A DNA stretch of 64,000 nt from the NCBI RefSeq assembly GCF_004210375.1, contig NC_134833.1:149412127-149476126 (forward strand), written 5' to 3'. Of this stretch, positions 1 to 12,012 are shown piece after piece. Positions within the stretch are counted from its first letter, which is position 1. Each line of letters begins with the position of its first letter. The position numbers and the translations under genes are program-made. The notes beneath the pieces are model-generated. The model was not told where the DNA came from. It saw nothing but the letters and a program-made list of their open reading frames with translations, and searched no databases. Source of the stretch: Tachypleus tridentatus. Taxonomy: Eukaryota > Arthropoda > Merostomata > Xiphosura > Limulidae.

Positions 1-96
1 TGTAAGTCAGTTGCGCTGTCATGGAGTCATTAAAATATGGTATACCATGAATGAAACAGAAAAGTCATGCGAGTGTGTGTTTTGTTTCCTCAATGT

Positions 97-200
97 AAAG
101 CCACTTCGGAGCTATCTGCTCTGTCCACCGGGGGATCGAAACCCTGATTTTAGTGTTATACGTCTGTAGACCTAGTGCTGTCCCACAGGTGGAGGTGGAC
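97..200 (-). repeat. SINE family B copy
   Basis: A diverged copy of a short tRNA-derived element that recurs about ten times here. The plus strand shows the family hallmarks in reverse order: the 'gagctatctgctctg' segment, a reversed box B ('gatcgaaaccctgatttta') and the 'cgtctgtagacc' segment next to the reversed box A. In sense orientation the head would carry pol III boxes A and B. There is no coding sense. Confidence 0.75.
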
Positions 201-640
201 AAGAATTATGTGTTTCTTAGATTACATCTCAGCTTGACATATAAACTTCGAAAACCAACAAATAAAATATATTTGTTACTCTATATTACTGTTTATTCAA
301 TCCTGACACAGTACACTTGCAAGGACCCTATGCAAGTAGATGTTAGAGATAATTTATATCTGTAATTAATAATCAATCTAACGGTGCTCATGAATAAGGT
401 AAATCAATACATTTAGAGGACTTTCTCGTATCATCTTAATATTTGCACAATTTAGAGCTTTTGCCTCAGGAATTTCTGTCCATAACTGTCTTTAATGTTA
501 AACTGATAGAAGACAGCTATCCAACAGCACCAACGGACAACTCTTACGTTACTATTGTCTGACCGACAAGTGAGTTTCGACCATCAGTTTGTTATATTCA
601 TCCGCTGTCCAAATTTACAATACTTTTTATATTAAGAGAA
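201..640. other. Unannotated AT-rich DNA
   Basis: No exon with good splice sites, no tandem array and no SINE is visible here. Confidence 0.5.
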
Positions 641-1110
641 GTTCTATAGCAATACGATTACCTTGTGCCATTTTGTAATGTTAACTAGAGTGGCACTCAT
701 GTGAGCGCACATCTCCGTCACGCAGCATTGATCAAATTCCGGCCTCAAAACATAGGTAAGTGTTGCCCTATACGTCGTGTTCAACGGATACTGATCATAT
801 CCGGCAGGACAGTAAGGAATAATATTTTGCATGTGTCCACCAAATTTCATCAAAATCAAATCATTTTTGACTGAGTTATGGAGTAAAAATAGTTTGAAAA
901 ATCGGTTCGAATGTCAACAGATTGTTTGATCTTCGTGGCTTTAGGTTTTGACCTTGACTCTGCAAAAAAAGTAATAATTTCTAAGTTGGGTAATATTCTA
1001 AATGTGTACCAACCTTCGCCCAAATCCATTCAGTTGTTCTAGAGAAATCTTGCTAACAAACAAACAAACATAAACAAAGGTCCAAACTTTGTACTCGTCA
1101 CTTTCGGTGG
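641..1110. repeat. Degenerate dispersed element-like sequence
   Basis: It contains the phrase 'caccaaatttcatcaaaatc' and, later, 'cccaaatccattcagttgtt', followed by an AACAA-rich tail (1053-1076). Such phrases are typical of the 3' ends of non-LTR elements and their SINE derivatives. The family is not identified. The open frames on both strands here are read as part of this element, not as host genes. From 1111 to 1540 nothing else is seen. Confidence 0.35.
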
Positions 1111-1544
1111 CAAAGGTAATAATTAAAAGGTGTGTTTGTTACCGGAAACGATTTACCATTACGTTAACCATTTTTGTCTAAACACTTAGATACTTGAGAG
1201 GAAATGACGTACAGGACAGGAAGTCATTGGTGATGGAAGTATGTCATTAATTAAACGATTTCTTCTAATTTTCTAATATCTTTTGTTGGAATCTTAGGTT
1301 TCATAACTATAGTATCTGTTTATTTAATTCGTGTAATTTAGGAAAACTTTCGAGTTTCAAGAAAGACAAACACAATAGTATTGCTATACCGGTAGGGATA
1401 ACAAATATTTTTGTGGCGACATCTACTGTCGTTTTAGGACATCACGTATAAATTAAAATGATCCATGTCACACTGTTGTTTTAAACTTTTTCACAAAGAC
1501 ACCATAATAAGCTTCATTTAAAATAAATCAGACATTACGTCTGG

Positions 1545-1760
1545 TTTAAGTATAATTATACAATCAGTGTTCCAGCCACACGTATTATGTTAGAATATTG
1601 TCTTATAATATACAAACTATATTCCATCTTCACGTATTATATTAGGATCATGTCATAACGAACAAACTATATTCCATCTGCAGGCGTTATATTATTTTCA
1701 TGTCTTATAATATACATATAATTATTCCATCTACATGAATTTTGTTAGTATCATATGTAT
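1545..1760. repeat. Diverged ~60-bp tandem repeat with AT microsatellite
   Basis: Three to four decayed copies of a unit containing 'acgtattatgttagaat' and 'atacaaactatattccatct'. They run into an AT dinucleotide tract at about 1757-1779. Related decayed units reappear at 2395-2545, after a SINE. The 1780-2170 stretch between holds no convincing gene. Confidence 0.6.
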
Positions 1761-2170
1761 ATATATATATATATATAAACATAATACTGTTGGTTATCAG
1801 TTGTCTGCCAATCTAATTACCTTGAAGGGTGTAGGTGGATTTTCACCCAAATTGGTATAGGAGTTCTTTAGGTCAATGTGGGGTTTCAAAACAAAATTTT
1901 GCGGTTTCTACGGACAATTTCACATTCTTACTATCACCCTACTCCTTGTTAAGGGATCTTCCCCAAATTTGTCAAGAAGGCTTGTTAGGTCCATGGGAAA
2001 ATACGTACAAGCTCGTTTTTTTCACATTTTGTGTTTGGCAGTTTTTAATGGGCGTTTTTGTAATCACACATAAAGGAAGCAAATTTTCATATCCTAAGAT
2101 AACCTTCCATTAATTACGAATTTACATAACTTTCATACACGGGTACCCACAGCTAGTTCTGTAATATTCT

Positions 2171-2377
2171 GCGCTAGCCGTCCCTAATTTAGCAGTGTGA
2201 AACTAGAGGGAAGGCAGCTACTGCCAACTCTCGGGCAACTCTTTCACCAACGAATAGTGGGATTGACCGTCACATTATCACGCTCCCACCGCTGAAAGGG
2301 CGAGCATGTTTGGTACGACTAGGATTCGAACCCACGGCCCTCAGATTAGGAGTTGAATGTCTTAACCACTTGACCAT
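2171..2377 (-). repeat. SINE family A copy, partial
   Basis: Reverse-oriented copy of the main SINE. Reading the plus strand: body ('gcgctagccgtccctaattt'), 'gggattgaccgtcacatta', then a reversed box B ('ggattcgaacccacggccct') and the reversed tRNA-like head ending at 'ttgaccata'. A segment is missing in the middle of the body, between 'aaggcagcta' and 'ctgccaactc', compared with complete copies. Confidence 0.9.
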
Positions 2378-2394
2378 ACAAACAATGTCTAGAT

Positions 2395-2545
2395 ACACCG
2401 TCTACGTTGAGGTAACATTCTGTAATATACAATGTTCCATATGCACTGGTTATGTTAGGATAACATACTGTATTATACAAACAACGTTCCACATACATGT
2501 TAGAATCATGTTCTAAAATAAACAAATTGTGTTCTATAATTCACA
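2395..2545. repeat. Decayed ~50-60 bp tandem repeat
   Basis: Two to three units sharing 'aacattctgtaatataca', 'gttccatatgcac' and 'gttaggataacat'. They resemble the units at 1545-1760, so the SINE at 2171-2377 lies within or beside one older array. Confidence 0.5.
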
Positions 2546-3147
2546 CGTTAACGTTATGAAACGAACTGTGTAATAACTGTTTGTGTGTGTGGTTCGAGAT
2601 GAAACACATTTCCGTAGCTCAACCAGTTCCCAATCTCAATCACCCCGTGTTAAAGTGGGTCGAAATGTGCGTCATTTTGAATGCAAATCAATGGCCATTC
2701 TTTCTGTACACTAAAGCTATTACAAAGTTATTAGATTTCAAAATTAAATCACGCGCTTAAAAAATAGTCACGTGCTAGCTCATCGACAGGGTTCTAGTTC
2801 ATGTCCCCACGCCACGGACACGCTGTTCTTTATATTGTGTATACAGTTTAGTATTGGAAATAACCTAACCCTATGTTGAAGCAACCTTCTTTATAAACCC
2901 AACAGACTAGAGAAGACGATAACAGATGCGCATAGTGTTTAATAACAAACTGTTGTTGTTGTTTTCGTCATCACTGCTTGGGTGATATATCATATTTCTA
3001 ATGTCTGCACAGCTTCGTAGCTTCAATTTTAGTAATACGTAATAAGAATCGTAATTTATTTAACAGTCGTGCCGACTATTTGAAAAGCTCAGTTTATTTA
3101 ATTCAGGATTAATCACAGAAGTAAAATGACTAACATGTTGTTTCAAT
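2546..3147. other. Unannotated DNA
   Basis: AT-rich sequence with a short TG-rich patch near 2580. No exon, RNA gene or array is recognised. Confidence 0.5.
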
Positions 3148-3158
3148 CCTGAGAGGTT

Positions 3159-3385
3159 TGCTCGTTTTTTGAATTTCGCGCAAAGCTACACGAGGGCTAT
3201 CTGCGCTAGCCGTCCCTAATTTAGCAGTGTAAGACTAGAGAGAAGGCAGCTAATCACCAACATCCACTGCCAACTCTCGGACTATTCTTTTACCAACGAA
3301 TAGTGGGATTGACCGTAACGTTATAACGCCCCCGCTGCTGAAAGGGCGAGCACGTTTGGTGCGACAGGAATTCGAAACCGTGACC
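3159..3385 (-). repeat. SINE family A copy with 11-bp target duplication
   Basis: Reverse-oriented and truncated at the tRNA head just beyond box B. It starts with 'gaatttcgcgcaaagctaca' (the element's 3' tail reversed). It is flanked by an exact direct repeat, cctgagaggtt, at 3148-3158 and 3386-3396. This marks a retrotransposition event that copied a 5'-truncated SINE. Confidence 0.92.
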
Positions 3386-3706
3386 CCTGAGAGGTTGTAA
3401 AAAATTACTTAAATAGTTTGTTTTTAATTTGTTTTCAGTAACCCGTTGTTTAAAGAAGTTTTTTTTTTGGCAACATTATATTGTTTACTGAACCCTTGCC
3501 CAGAAAACAAAACAAAACACTTAAACAAAGAGTTACTGAAGAAACACGTTAAAAAAACCCAACAAATCACAGAAATCAGTGCAGTAAAATTTAGTTGTTT
3601 GTTGTCAAACGTAGTTGGTTGTCTGTGCTGGGGATTGTTAGTGTTATAATCTCTTATTGTCGAGCTGAATCGTTGATGGGTGAGTGGGATGCATGTGTGA
3701 ATCAAG

Positions 3707-3799
3707 AGTTTAATTGCACCCTGTTTCTCCATGTTACAGTTTAATTGCACCCTGTTTCTCCATGTTACAGTTCAATTGCACCCTGTTTCTCCATGTTAC
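3707..3799. repeat. 31-bp tandem repeat, three copies
   Basis: Three nearly identical 31-bp units containing 'ttgcaccctgtttctccatg'; the third differs by one base near its start (agttta to agttca). Confidence 0.9.
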
Positions 3800-4655
3800 A
3801 ACTAAACACTTCACTAGGAAAAGCCAACAGGTCGTTATGAAGACTGAAATGTGGTAATTTAGGCCTAATTAGTTTAATACATGTGATATTAATGGCCAGT
3901 TCAGAAAGCAGCAACGTCCAAACATTGTCATTTCTTATTTAGAGCTGCTGACCAGGGTAAAGGTTAAACAGTCATCAGTACTTGCCGCGTATTATATAGC
4001 TACTTCTACCCGACTAGCAGGGTTGACTGCCATCGTTGTACTGCCCCTACGTTAAAGCTAAACGGACGGAACGTTTTCAGTGGTATATCGCGGCTCGAAC
4101 CTTAGACCTTCCGAATTGTAGTACAAAAAGATGATAACGATGTGTTTTAGAGCTACTTATTAAACATAATAATGAATTCATCGTTTGAGCTACAAAAGTT
4201 TGAGTCAGTTGAGTTACAAATAGTTAATTTAGAATCACCCTCGACACCGATGAGATAATTTTATCCAAGTCTTAGAAGGGGCGTATTTCCATATTCTACT
4301 TTGCTCTGATTTCCTTTTTCTTTCTTTTTTTTTTTTTTTTTGAGGAATTGAACAATGGGACTAGACAAGGCTCAAACCTGTGATTATTTGTTATAATTAC
4401 TTTCCAAGGTTACAGTAACAGGAAATTAAACGTTCACTGCTATTTCATCAGATAAAACTTTAATGGATTAAGTTCCCACTTTAAATATTCTTTTACGTTT
4501 CGTTTTCATTAACTTTTATTTTTTAATCGCACTTTCTTGAACAACAAACTTGAGAAAATTAAAGTTTTATTTGCTTCTTTGAATTTAGTTGCTAAGTGTG
4601 TTTTTTGTTACTTTTGTTGCCTTCCTGCGATCCTTCATCTGTACTTTCATTGTAG
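3800..4655. other. Unannotated DNA upstream of a candidate exon
   Basis: There is a poly-T run at about 4326-4341. No repeat family or exon could be supported. Confidence 0.5.
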
Positions 4656-4718
4656 ACACCCTTTGGAAGTACGACCGTTGCGACCCCTCGTGTCATGAAG
4701 TAGAAGAGCTTCAGGTCG
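4656..4718 (+). CDS. Candidate internal exon, unknown gene
   Basis: A 63-nt stretch is bounded by a pyrimidine-rich acceptor ('tactttcattgtag') and a consensus donor (G|GTAAGT at 4719). It is symmetric (phase 1 to phase 1) and open in that phase. It would encode about 20 residues, including LWKYDRCDPSC and HEVEELQ, which read like protein rather than random AT-rich sequence. The family is not recognised and no flanking exon of the same gene was found. A chance match is quite possible; the opposite strand is also open here. Confidence 0.22.
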
Positions 4719-6225
4719 GTAAGTATCTCAGTGTTCTGTTTCTTCCAGGTGTCGAATCTTGTGATCAGTGGTAAATGTATAGGACCGATAACTGACAACA
4801 AATAAATATTAATACAAACATAACAAAAGCAACACAAAAATATATACCGACTTTCGAATTAACAAAAAACAAACTATAATTATTTTGAAACAATTTTTGG
4901 TAAATTAAGCGCAGTGAAACAGGTAAAACTCTGAAACTAGATTGTATAAGAGAATGTAGTGAGTTCTTGTGCTCCGGTGAGGCGATGATTACTTTGGTTT
5001 CGGACTTATGTTTGTGTGTGGGATTCTTAGTAATACTTCTCTTAAACGGCTGAGTGGATTTAAGCAAAACTAATTATATATCTGGACTATTTTAGGGGAG
5101 GTCAAGGTCAAATGTCAAGGTCACAGGAAAGTCAGGAAAATCTAAAAAAAAACATCCCTATATGTTAACATGGTCACCGATATTCCACTTTTTCTTTTTG
5201 CTCTACAACCCAGACAAACATTTCCACGAAACTTGGCAGAAATTATCCTGCCAGAAATGATTCGTGCCAGTTGATAACTGTGGACATACGGATATATTTT
5301 CGTTTTGTTTTGTTTTGTTTTGGTTTTGCGTGATGAAGGTGTGCGATGTTGTTAGCTCCCTTCTGGTTCCAGCTGTCCACTTTTGTACGGTTTACTTCCA
5401 ACAAATTAAAACTGACTCAAAGTTTTAGTACATAAAAATAAAACCAGTGGTTATCAGAAAAATGGGAAGTACACTTCCCATTTATATTATTATTATTTAT
5501 ATTATTATATTATTATTTATATTATTCGAGCTTTCACTTGAACCAGCACCGAGTTTAAAAACAATATCTCGTATTCACCTAATTAAACCAGAGCCTACTT
5601 TATACTTAATGTTTTACTACCTTTCTAATTTAACCAGCACCTAATCTATAGTTGAGGAACTAATATTTACCCAGTTCATTTAGTACCCAGTTTATAGTTG
5701 CTTACATAAAGTTTTTCTCCCAACCGTAAAAACAATTTCTCAGCACGTCGATGTTCTGTCAGTCTTACACGGTAGGGGGCGGTTTAAACTCTACAAGACG
5801 TTGTAGTCCTTATGTTATTGGCATAGCGAAGTGTAATACAATAATATTACAAACTATATAATAATCACCTGATGTGTGAAACATTTTAAAAGAAAAACAT
5901 TGTTATTAGAATACCATGAGGGTTAACTCAGATATGTTTTAATTGTTGTCGTGTAGTAACGAACGTATTAGAGTAGGTTTAGAATAGGTGTGAAATACGA
6001 AATTCTGAACAAACCTCTGACGGTTGACTTACAATAAAAAATATTGTGGATATTGTTTCTAGGACTAGCATTACATAGAAAACGAAATAATAGATTAAAC
6101 ACTAGCCAAATTTTCGTATATTTCTATTTAATGAAAATGACGTTTCCACCTGGCGTCAAATCTACGGACACAGAGATAAAGATAGCTGTAAAAATTATAT
6201 TTTATACTATTATATCTATATATGT
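4719..6225. other. Intergenic or intronic DNA with simple repeats
   Basis: A TTTTG pentanucleotide tract lies near 5304-5325, and a TTA/TAT-rich tract at about 5480-5525. At 5098-5125 'gtcaaggtcaaatgtcaagg' resembles the start of a common invertebrate dispersed repeat. Nothing coding is supported. Confidence 0.5.
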
Positions 6226-6430
6226 ACAATAAAATGTACTATTATAGCTATATCGATACAACAGAAGGTACTATTATATCTGTATCGATATAACAGAAGT
6301 TACTATTATATCTGTATCGATATAACAGAAGGTACAATTACCTCTGTGTCGATACAACGGAAGGTACTATTATATCTATATCAATATAACAGAAGGTACA
6401 ATTACGTCTATCTCGATACGACAGAAGCTT
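6226..6430. repeat. 32-bp tandem repeat
   Basis: About six units of 32 bp built on 'ggtactattatatctgtatc' followed by 'gatataacagaa'. Variation is mostly at single positions. From 6431 to 7510 no further feature is supported. Confidence 0.88.
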
Positions 6431-7512
6431 TGTGTTTTACTACAAACAAACCAATACTAATTAAAGGTGTAAATACAATATATTGTGAAGACGCCCTCAA
6501 AGACACTTACCATGATTCAAGGTTAAACATTTTCGAAAGCTACATTTTGTATTTCCACTAATATGTGATTAATGTGTTGGTTGTAGTTCATTAATTTTCC
6601 ATTTCATCACTAAAATGTTGGTAGTAAAGCAAGCGAATTCGTTAACGTACGTGAATAACTTTAGTTGTTTATATATATTTGGTGTTTATAGAATTAAGTT
6701 CAAGTTATGTTTAATTTCTAACTCAAGCGTGCACATTGTTCTCTCATCTTCTGGGTTTTTCGGGGTTGTTTTTTTTCCGTCAAAAGGGGGAGACATCGTT
6801 CGTGGTTTCGCTTTCTCTGGTTTCGAGTTGATTACATGGGTTAACTATTTGTAGCTACGTGTCTCTCTACCTTAACAGCTCAGACGTTAATAGAAACGTG
6901 CATGGTCAGTACGAAAAACGTGGAAAGGAATTTATGAATATATATGCAAATGATTTCCAGTTTGGAGATCACAAGAGTTTGTCGGAAGAATTAGCTTAAG
7001 TTACGTGTAGAGAGCCAGTTTTAATAATTTTTTTTCTATTTGAAATTCTTCGGAAACTTTCTAGAAATCCCCCAAATATTAAAATATGTAAGTTTCTCTT
7101 GATGAACGTCGCAGTGAAGACTTCGCTCTGTTCGTTACACATGTTTATCTAAACATAATTCCCTGAAATCTAGAAATTTGATGACTACCAGGCTGCTGAG
7201 TAAGAGATTTTTGTGTTTTTCTTTTTTTCCTCCAAACGACTCTGCAGCAAAAACTGCAAAGTCACGTTTCTGGGATCTTATAATAAAGATCTAAAGATAA
7301 TGTTAGGCCTAGCCACTGAACTGTGACTAAACCAGATATTAAGCAGCAATGTATAATCTTCTAAAACCATTGAACCATTGAACCATGATAAACCCACACG
7401 CACTGCGGGTTCTCTACTGGAACAAGAGATGAAAGTCGACTACATACATTCTCGCTGTTTTATCAGTTTCGGAGGAACGCTATGTCGTTATATTTTAATG
7501 TCATTTTATCTA

Positions 7513-7885
7513 CAGCCAGATAAATAAATTGAACTTACCGGACTGTTCTACAGTAAGTTGAACTTAGCGGACTATTTTACAGCCAGATAAAGAAATTGAA
7601 CTTACTGAGCTATTCTACAGTTAAATAAATAAGTTGAACTTACCGGACTATTCTACAGCCAGATAAATAAACTGAATTTATCGGACCGTTCTACAGGCAG
7701 ATTAGTAAGTTGAACTTAGCAGACTATTCTACAGCCAGATAAACAACTTGAACTTACCAGACTATTCTACAGCCAGATAAACAACTTGAACTTACCAGAC
7801 TTTTCTACAGCCAGATAAACAACTTGAACTTACCGGACTATTCTACAGCCAGATAAACAAGTTGAACTTACCGGACTATTTTGTA
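7513..7885. repeat. 38-bp tandem repeat
   Basis: About ten units of 38 bp containing 'ctacagccagataaacaact' then 'tgaacttaccagactatt'. The distal half (7730-7880) is much more uniform than the proximal half, so it was homogenised more recently. The donor-like 'cttac' in each unit is part of the repeat, not a splice site. Confidence 0.92.
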
Positions 7886-8142
7886 TAATGATGCTTTGGT
7901 AAACATAAGATCTTGTGAGCCGGAAAACTGAAGATTAATAACATACACATAGACAGAAATAGGTGTGACATAATTAGGGTTTATTGCCCAAGAAAAGAAT
8001 AACGTATAAAACAAACAAAAACATAACTTGCCTCGTGCTTTCTAAATGTTGGATATTTCTACATAAACTATATTAATTTTTCTGTCAGGTGAAATAAGTT
8101 TGCATATCATAAACAGATGTATGTGCTGATTAGTGTCATTCA

Positions 8143-9495
8143 GGTGAAAGAACGTGTTGTATAACATAATGATATGTGGCTCAGTTCTACTAAGTTACAG
8201 AAACGTGTTGTATAACATAATGATATGTGACTCAGTTCTACTAAGTTACAGGAACGTGTTGTATAACATAATGATATGTGGATCAGTTCTACTAAGTTAC
8301 AGGAACGTGCTGTATAACATAACGATATGTGACTCAGTTCTACTAAGTTACAGGAACGTGTTGTATAACATAACGATATGTGACTCAGTTCTACTAAGTT
8401 ACAGGAACGTGTTGTATAGCATAAGGATATGTGGCTCAGTTCTACTGAGTTACAGGAACGTGCTGTATAACATAACGATATGTGACTCAGTTCTACTAAG
8501 TTACAGGAACGTGCTGTATAACATAATGATATGTGGCTCAGTTCTACTAAGTTACAGGAACGTGCCGTATAACATAATGATATGTGACTCAGTTCTACTA
8601 AGTTACAGGAACGTGTTGTATAACATAATGATATGTGGCTCAGTTCTACTAAGTTACAGGAACGTGCTGTATAACATAACGATATGTGACTCAGTTCTAC
8701 TAAGTTACAGGAACGTGCTGTATAACATAACGATATGTGGCTCAGTTCTACTAAGTTACAGGAACGTGTTGTATAACATAACGATATGTGGTTCAGTTCT
8801 ACTAAGTTACAGGAACGTGTTGTATAACATAACGATATGTGGCTCAGTTCTACTAAGTAACAGGAACGTGTTGTATAACATAAGGATATGTGGCTCAGTT
8901 CTACTAAGTAACAGGAACGTGTTGTATAACATAAGGATATGTGGCTCAGTTCTACTAAGTAACAGGAACGTGTTGTATAACATAACGATATGTGACTCAG
9001 TTCTACTAAGTTACAGGAACGTGTTGTATAACATAACGATATGTGACTCAGTTCTACAAAGTAACAGGAACGTGTTGTATAACATAAGGATATATGACTC
9101 AGTTCTACTAAGTAACAGGAACGTGTTGTATAACATAAGAATATGTGGCTCAGTTCTACTAAGTTACAGGAACGTGTTGTATAACATAACGATATGTGGC
9201 TCAGTTCTACTAAGTAACAGGAACGTGTTGTATAACATAAGGATATGTGGCTCAGTTCTACTAAGTAACAGGAACGTGTTGTATAACATAACGATATGTG
9301 ACTCAGTTCTACTAAGTTACAGGAACGTGTTGTATAACATAACGATATGTGACTCAGTTCTACTAAGTAACAGGAACGTGTTGTATAACATAAGAATATG
9401 TGGCTCAGTTCTACTAAGTTACAGGAACGTGTTGTATAACATAACGATATGTGGCTCAGTTCTACTAAGTAACAGGAACGTGTTGTATAACACTA
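8143..9495. repeat. 51-bp minisatellite, about 26 copies, open in one frame
   Basis: The unit is 51 bp and runs through 'gaacgtgttgtataacataa', 'cgatatgtg(g/a)ctcagttct' and 'actaagttacag'. Because 51 is a multiple of three, one frame stays open through the array. It gives a 458-residue repeat protein of 17-residue units (NVLYNITICDSVLLSYR-like). There are no coding signals around it and synonymous positions are not preferred, so this is read as a non-coding array. Eleven of about 26 units contain TGACTCA; the rest mostly have TGGCTCA. Confidence 0.93.
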
Positions 9496-9756
9496 CGATG
9501 TCCTGTTTTGAAACATTACGAGCTCGATAGCGACATCTGCTTAAACATTAATAAATATAAACAAATTATTAAAGGATGAACTACATAAACCACCTGCGAC
9601 TTTTCTTTGTTTTGTAGAGTAACATGAGACTACCTGCTATTTCTACTGCAGTGAATCGAAAGTATATTAACGTTGTAAGTCCGCAGATTTACCAGTATCT
9701 AGTCGGGACTGTTTTTTATTGTGACAAAATTCTTTGTGTTTCTACTGCAAAATGTT

Positions 9757-9884
9757 GAAACAACGATTTGAGTAAAAACAAATTAAAGGCCTTCATGATT
9801 AAATGCTACTCAGAAGGTTGAAACAACGAGTTAAGTAAAAACAAGTTAAAGGCCTTCATGATTAAATGCTACTCAGAAAGTTGT
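9757..9884. repeat. Direct duplication, ~63 bp x 2
   Basis: Two adjacent near-identical units share 'aaaggccttcatgattaaat' and 'gctactcagaa'. Just upstream (about 9665-9700) 'gttgtaagtccgcagattta' is a short fragment of SINE family B. Confidence 0.85.
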
Positions 9885-9991
9885 TACTTACATTATCATG
9901 TTTTGTTGGCGTGACCTATTGTACAACAACTCTTTTATTTCTTACAATATTTGGACGAAACAAACAATTTCGTCAATTTATTTTCACTTAC

Positions 9992-10180
9992 ATTTTTAGC
10001 CTCTTTGATCAGAAGAAATGAAGCCTCGCTTCCTTCCGCGAATCGTCTAATCATATAAGCGCATCCTAAAATCGGAACTGAAACACGATCAGGCAATGAC
10101 GAGAGAGGCGTGGGGTATCCCCCAATTGTGTTAGACTTCGCTAAGCCGAATGGAAGCAAAAATATTTTCGCTTGGGACAT
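9992..10180 (-). CDS. Candidate first coding exon, unknown protein (possibly Nudix-like)
   Basis: On the minus strand an ATG opens 63 codons that end exactly at a consensus donor (AAT|GTAAGTG, plus-strand 9986-9991) in phase 0. The stretch is locally richer in GC and CpG than its surroundings. The predicted peptide starts MSQAKIFLLPFGLAK and later contains GCAYMIRRF and SFLLIKEAK. Those two blocks resemble the first beta strands of Nudix hydrolases such as Ap4A hydrolase (small residue, hydrophobics, RR, acidic gap, then a hydrophobic strand). This is only a pattern-level guess: the Nudix box itself would be in a later exon and was not found in the lower-numbered flank. An alternative acceptor (gtttcag) inside the frame would make this an internal exon. 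Confidence 0.33.
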
Positions 10181-10780
10181 GTGGAATTTTAAAATATTCT
10201 GTTCTACGACTGGCGATTTGCTTTAATGAAGGAAAAAATAGCAAGCAAAGAACGAACATCGCAAAGTGAACTTTACAGCAGCTGAGGTTGCGTTTCGATG
10301 CTCAGAGGTTCCGTCACTCGAGACTTCGCTTCGAGCGGTCACTCAAGGGTAGGGAGATTGATACAAATCTTTGTTAATAGCGACTGTTTTCGTTTTACGA
10401 CACAACTGTGACAAACTAACGAGAAAATAAACGCTTCTATTTTTCTAGCAAGCCTGTCATATAAATGCCGTTTCGGTCTTATCTTTCGTTAGAAAACTGT
10501 CTCTGGTTTCTTTGAATCTGTTTAACTCGGTTGATACATTTTGTTTACATTGCCTTCCATATACAGAAGAGTTATACATATAAATACCTATGTATTAAAA
10601 ATCACACTTTTCGCCAACTCGTAGGATGACAGTATATGTTTTTAAAACCGAATATTTCGCGCTTTTTCAACTCGTAATCGTTACTAAACGTATCTTGTCA
10701 CGCTTTCATCCCGTCGTGGCTTCTTTGTAGATGCATTTTATCACTCGGATATACAAGTAATTCATTTGTGTAATACTATA
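10181..10780. other. Unannotated DNA, possible upstream region of the minus-strand exon
   Basis: This is relatively CpG-rich for the window at 10230-10350, including a short inverted repeat (ctcgag ... ctcgag-like, 10318-10338). It could hold the 5' UTR or promoter of the candidate exon at 9992-10180. No TATA or initiator pair is clear. Confidence 0.3.
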
Positions 10781-11205
10781 TCTGGATCATTTATGAGTGA
10801 GCGTGCTCTATTCGTAATGGTTACTCGTGGGTAAGTTATGAATGAACATACTACTCTGGCACTTTTAAAAGATGTTACTTTAGGTTGTTCTGTTGTGAAT
10901 AGAAGTTACATTGATGGTACCAGTTGTGACTGAACGTCGTACTTTTGTAGTTCTCCCAATACATCTTAATTTATCATTCAATTACAAAGGAACGTGGATA
11001 TAACTATATTTTGATCAGTTATTAATGAACGTACTGTTTTTGATAGAGGTTATTTAATATTAAGCAATTATAAATGAACGAAGCACAACTGGTGCATATT
11101 CTGATAGAAGGTGTTTTACTCGGATCGGTTATAAATAAACGCCGTACAACTGGTACGTATTCTGATAGGAGGTGTTGTGCTTGGATCGGTTATAAATGAT
11201 ACATC
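10781..11205. repeat. Decayed ~65-bp tandem repeat
   Basis: Units share 'gatcggttataaatgaacg', 'caactggtacgtattctgat' and 'ggaggtgtt'. The last two or three units are clear; the earlier ones are strongly diverged. From 11206 to 11740 no feature is supported. Confidence 0.6.
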
Positions 11206-11744
11206 TAGTTAGGGAAGTAACCACCACAGGCGGAATATGTCAGTACATCAGTACACAGGCAGTTATCGAAGTAATGAATATTTACGGCGCATGGAAATAT
11301 ATTTTAATTGAAATAAATACTTTTAGAAATAATATTATTAAATGTCGTTCCATTTCTGAACATCTCACCGATCTTGGTTGATAAAATATTCAGTTTTCCA
11401 AGCGTTCTACTAGAGTTGTTTGTTTTGGACATTTGTGCAGAACTATACTATAGTTACTTGAATTTCTAGAGGGGAGGGGGTAGCTACTGCTAACCCTTTC
11501 ACTATTTTGATCGAAAAGAGGTTTCAGAGTCACTCTTATAACGCATGCAAGGCCTTCAACTACGGAGCATGTCCTTGTTCTAATGGAACGTGAACCTTGG
11601 CCCCTTACATCAACAGTCCAGTACAACAAGGTTAAAGCCATGTCAAGCCTACTAAGTCCGGCTTCACTGGTTGCAAGTGTTGAAAATCGCTTTTATTGAT
11701 ATATTTTGTGGTCTATACAGAATAGGGTATTCGCTATGAAGCGA

Positions 11745-12012
11745 CGACTGGTGGTTAGGGCAATCGAGCCGCAATTTGCGGGTAGCGAGCTCGAATCATC
11801 GTCACACAAAACATGCCCGCCCTTTCAGCCGTGGGGGCGTTATAATGTTACGGTCAATCCCATTCCTCGTTGGTAAAAGAGTAGCCCAAGAGTTAGCGCT
11901 GGGTGGTGTTAACTGACTGCCTTCCCTCTAGTCTTACACTGGTAAATTAGGGACAGCTAGTGTGCAGATAGTCATTGTGTAGCTTTGCGCAAAATTCAAC
12001 AAACAAACAAAC
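11745..12012 (+). repeat. SINE family A copy with divergent head
   Basis: The body is typical ('ccctttcagccgtgggggcg', then 'gtagcccaagagtt', then an AACAAACAAACA tail). The tRNA-like head differs from other copies ('tggtggttagggcaatcgag'), so it may represent a subfamily with another tRNA head. Confidence 0.88.

Noticed and set aside
644..859. Minus-strand 71-residue frame or plus-strand exon ending at GTAAGTG near 752
   Set aside because: The surrounding sequence looks like a dispersed element 3' end; no domain is recognised.
8154..9530. 458-residue open frame as a repeat protein gene
   Set aside because: It exists because the 51-bp unit is a multiple of three with no stop; there is no promoter, no signal of codon constraint and no unique domain.
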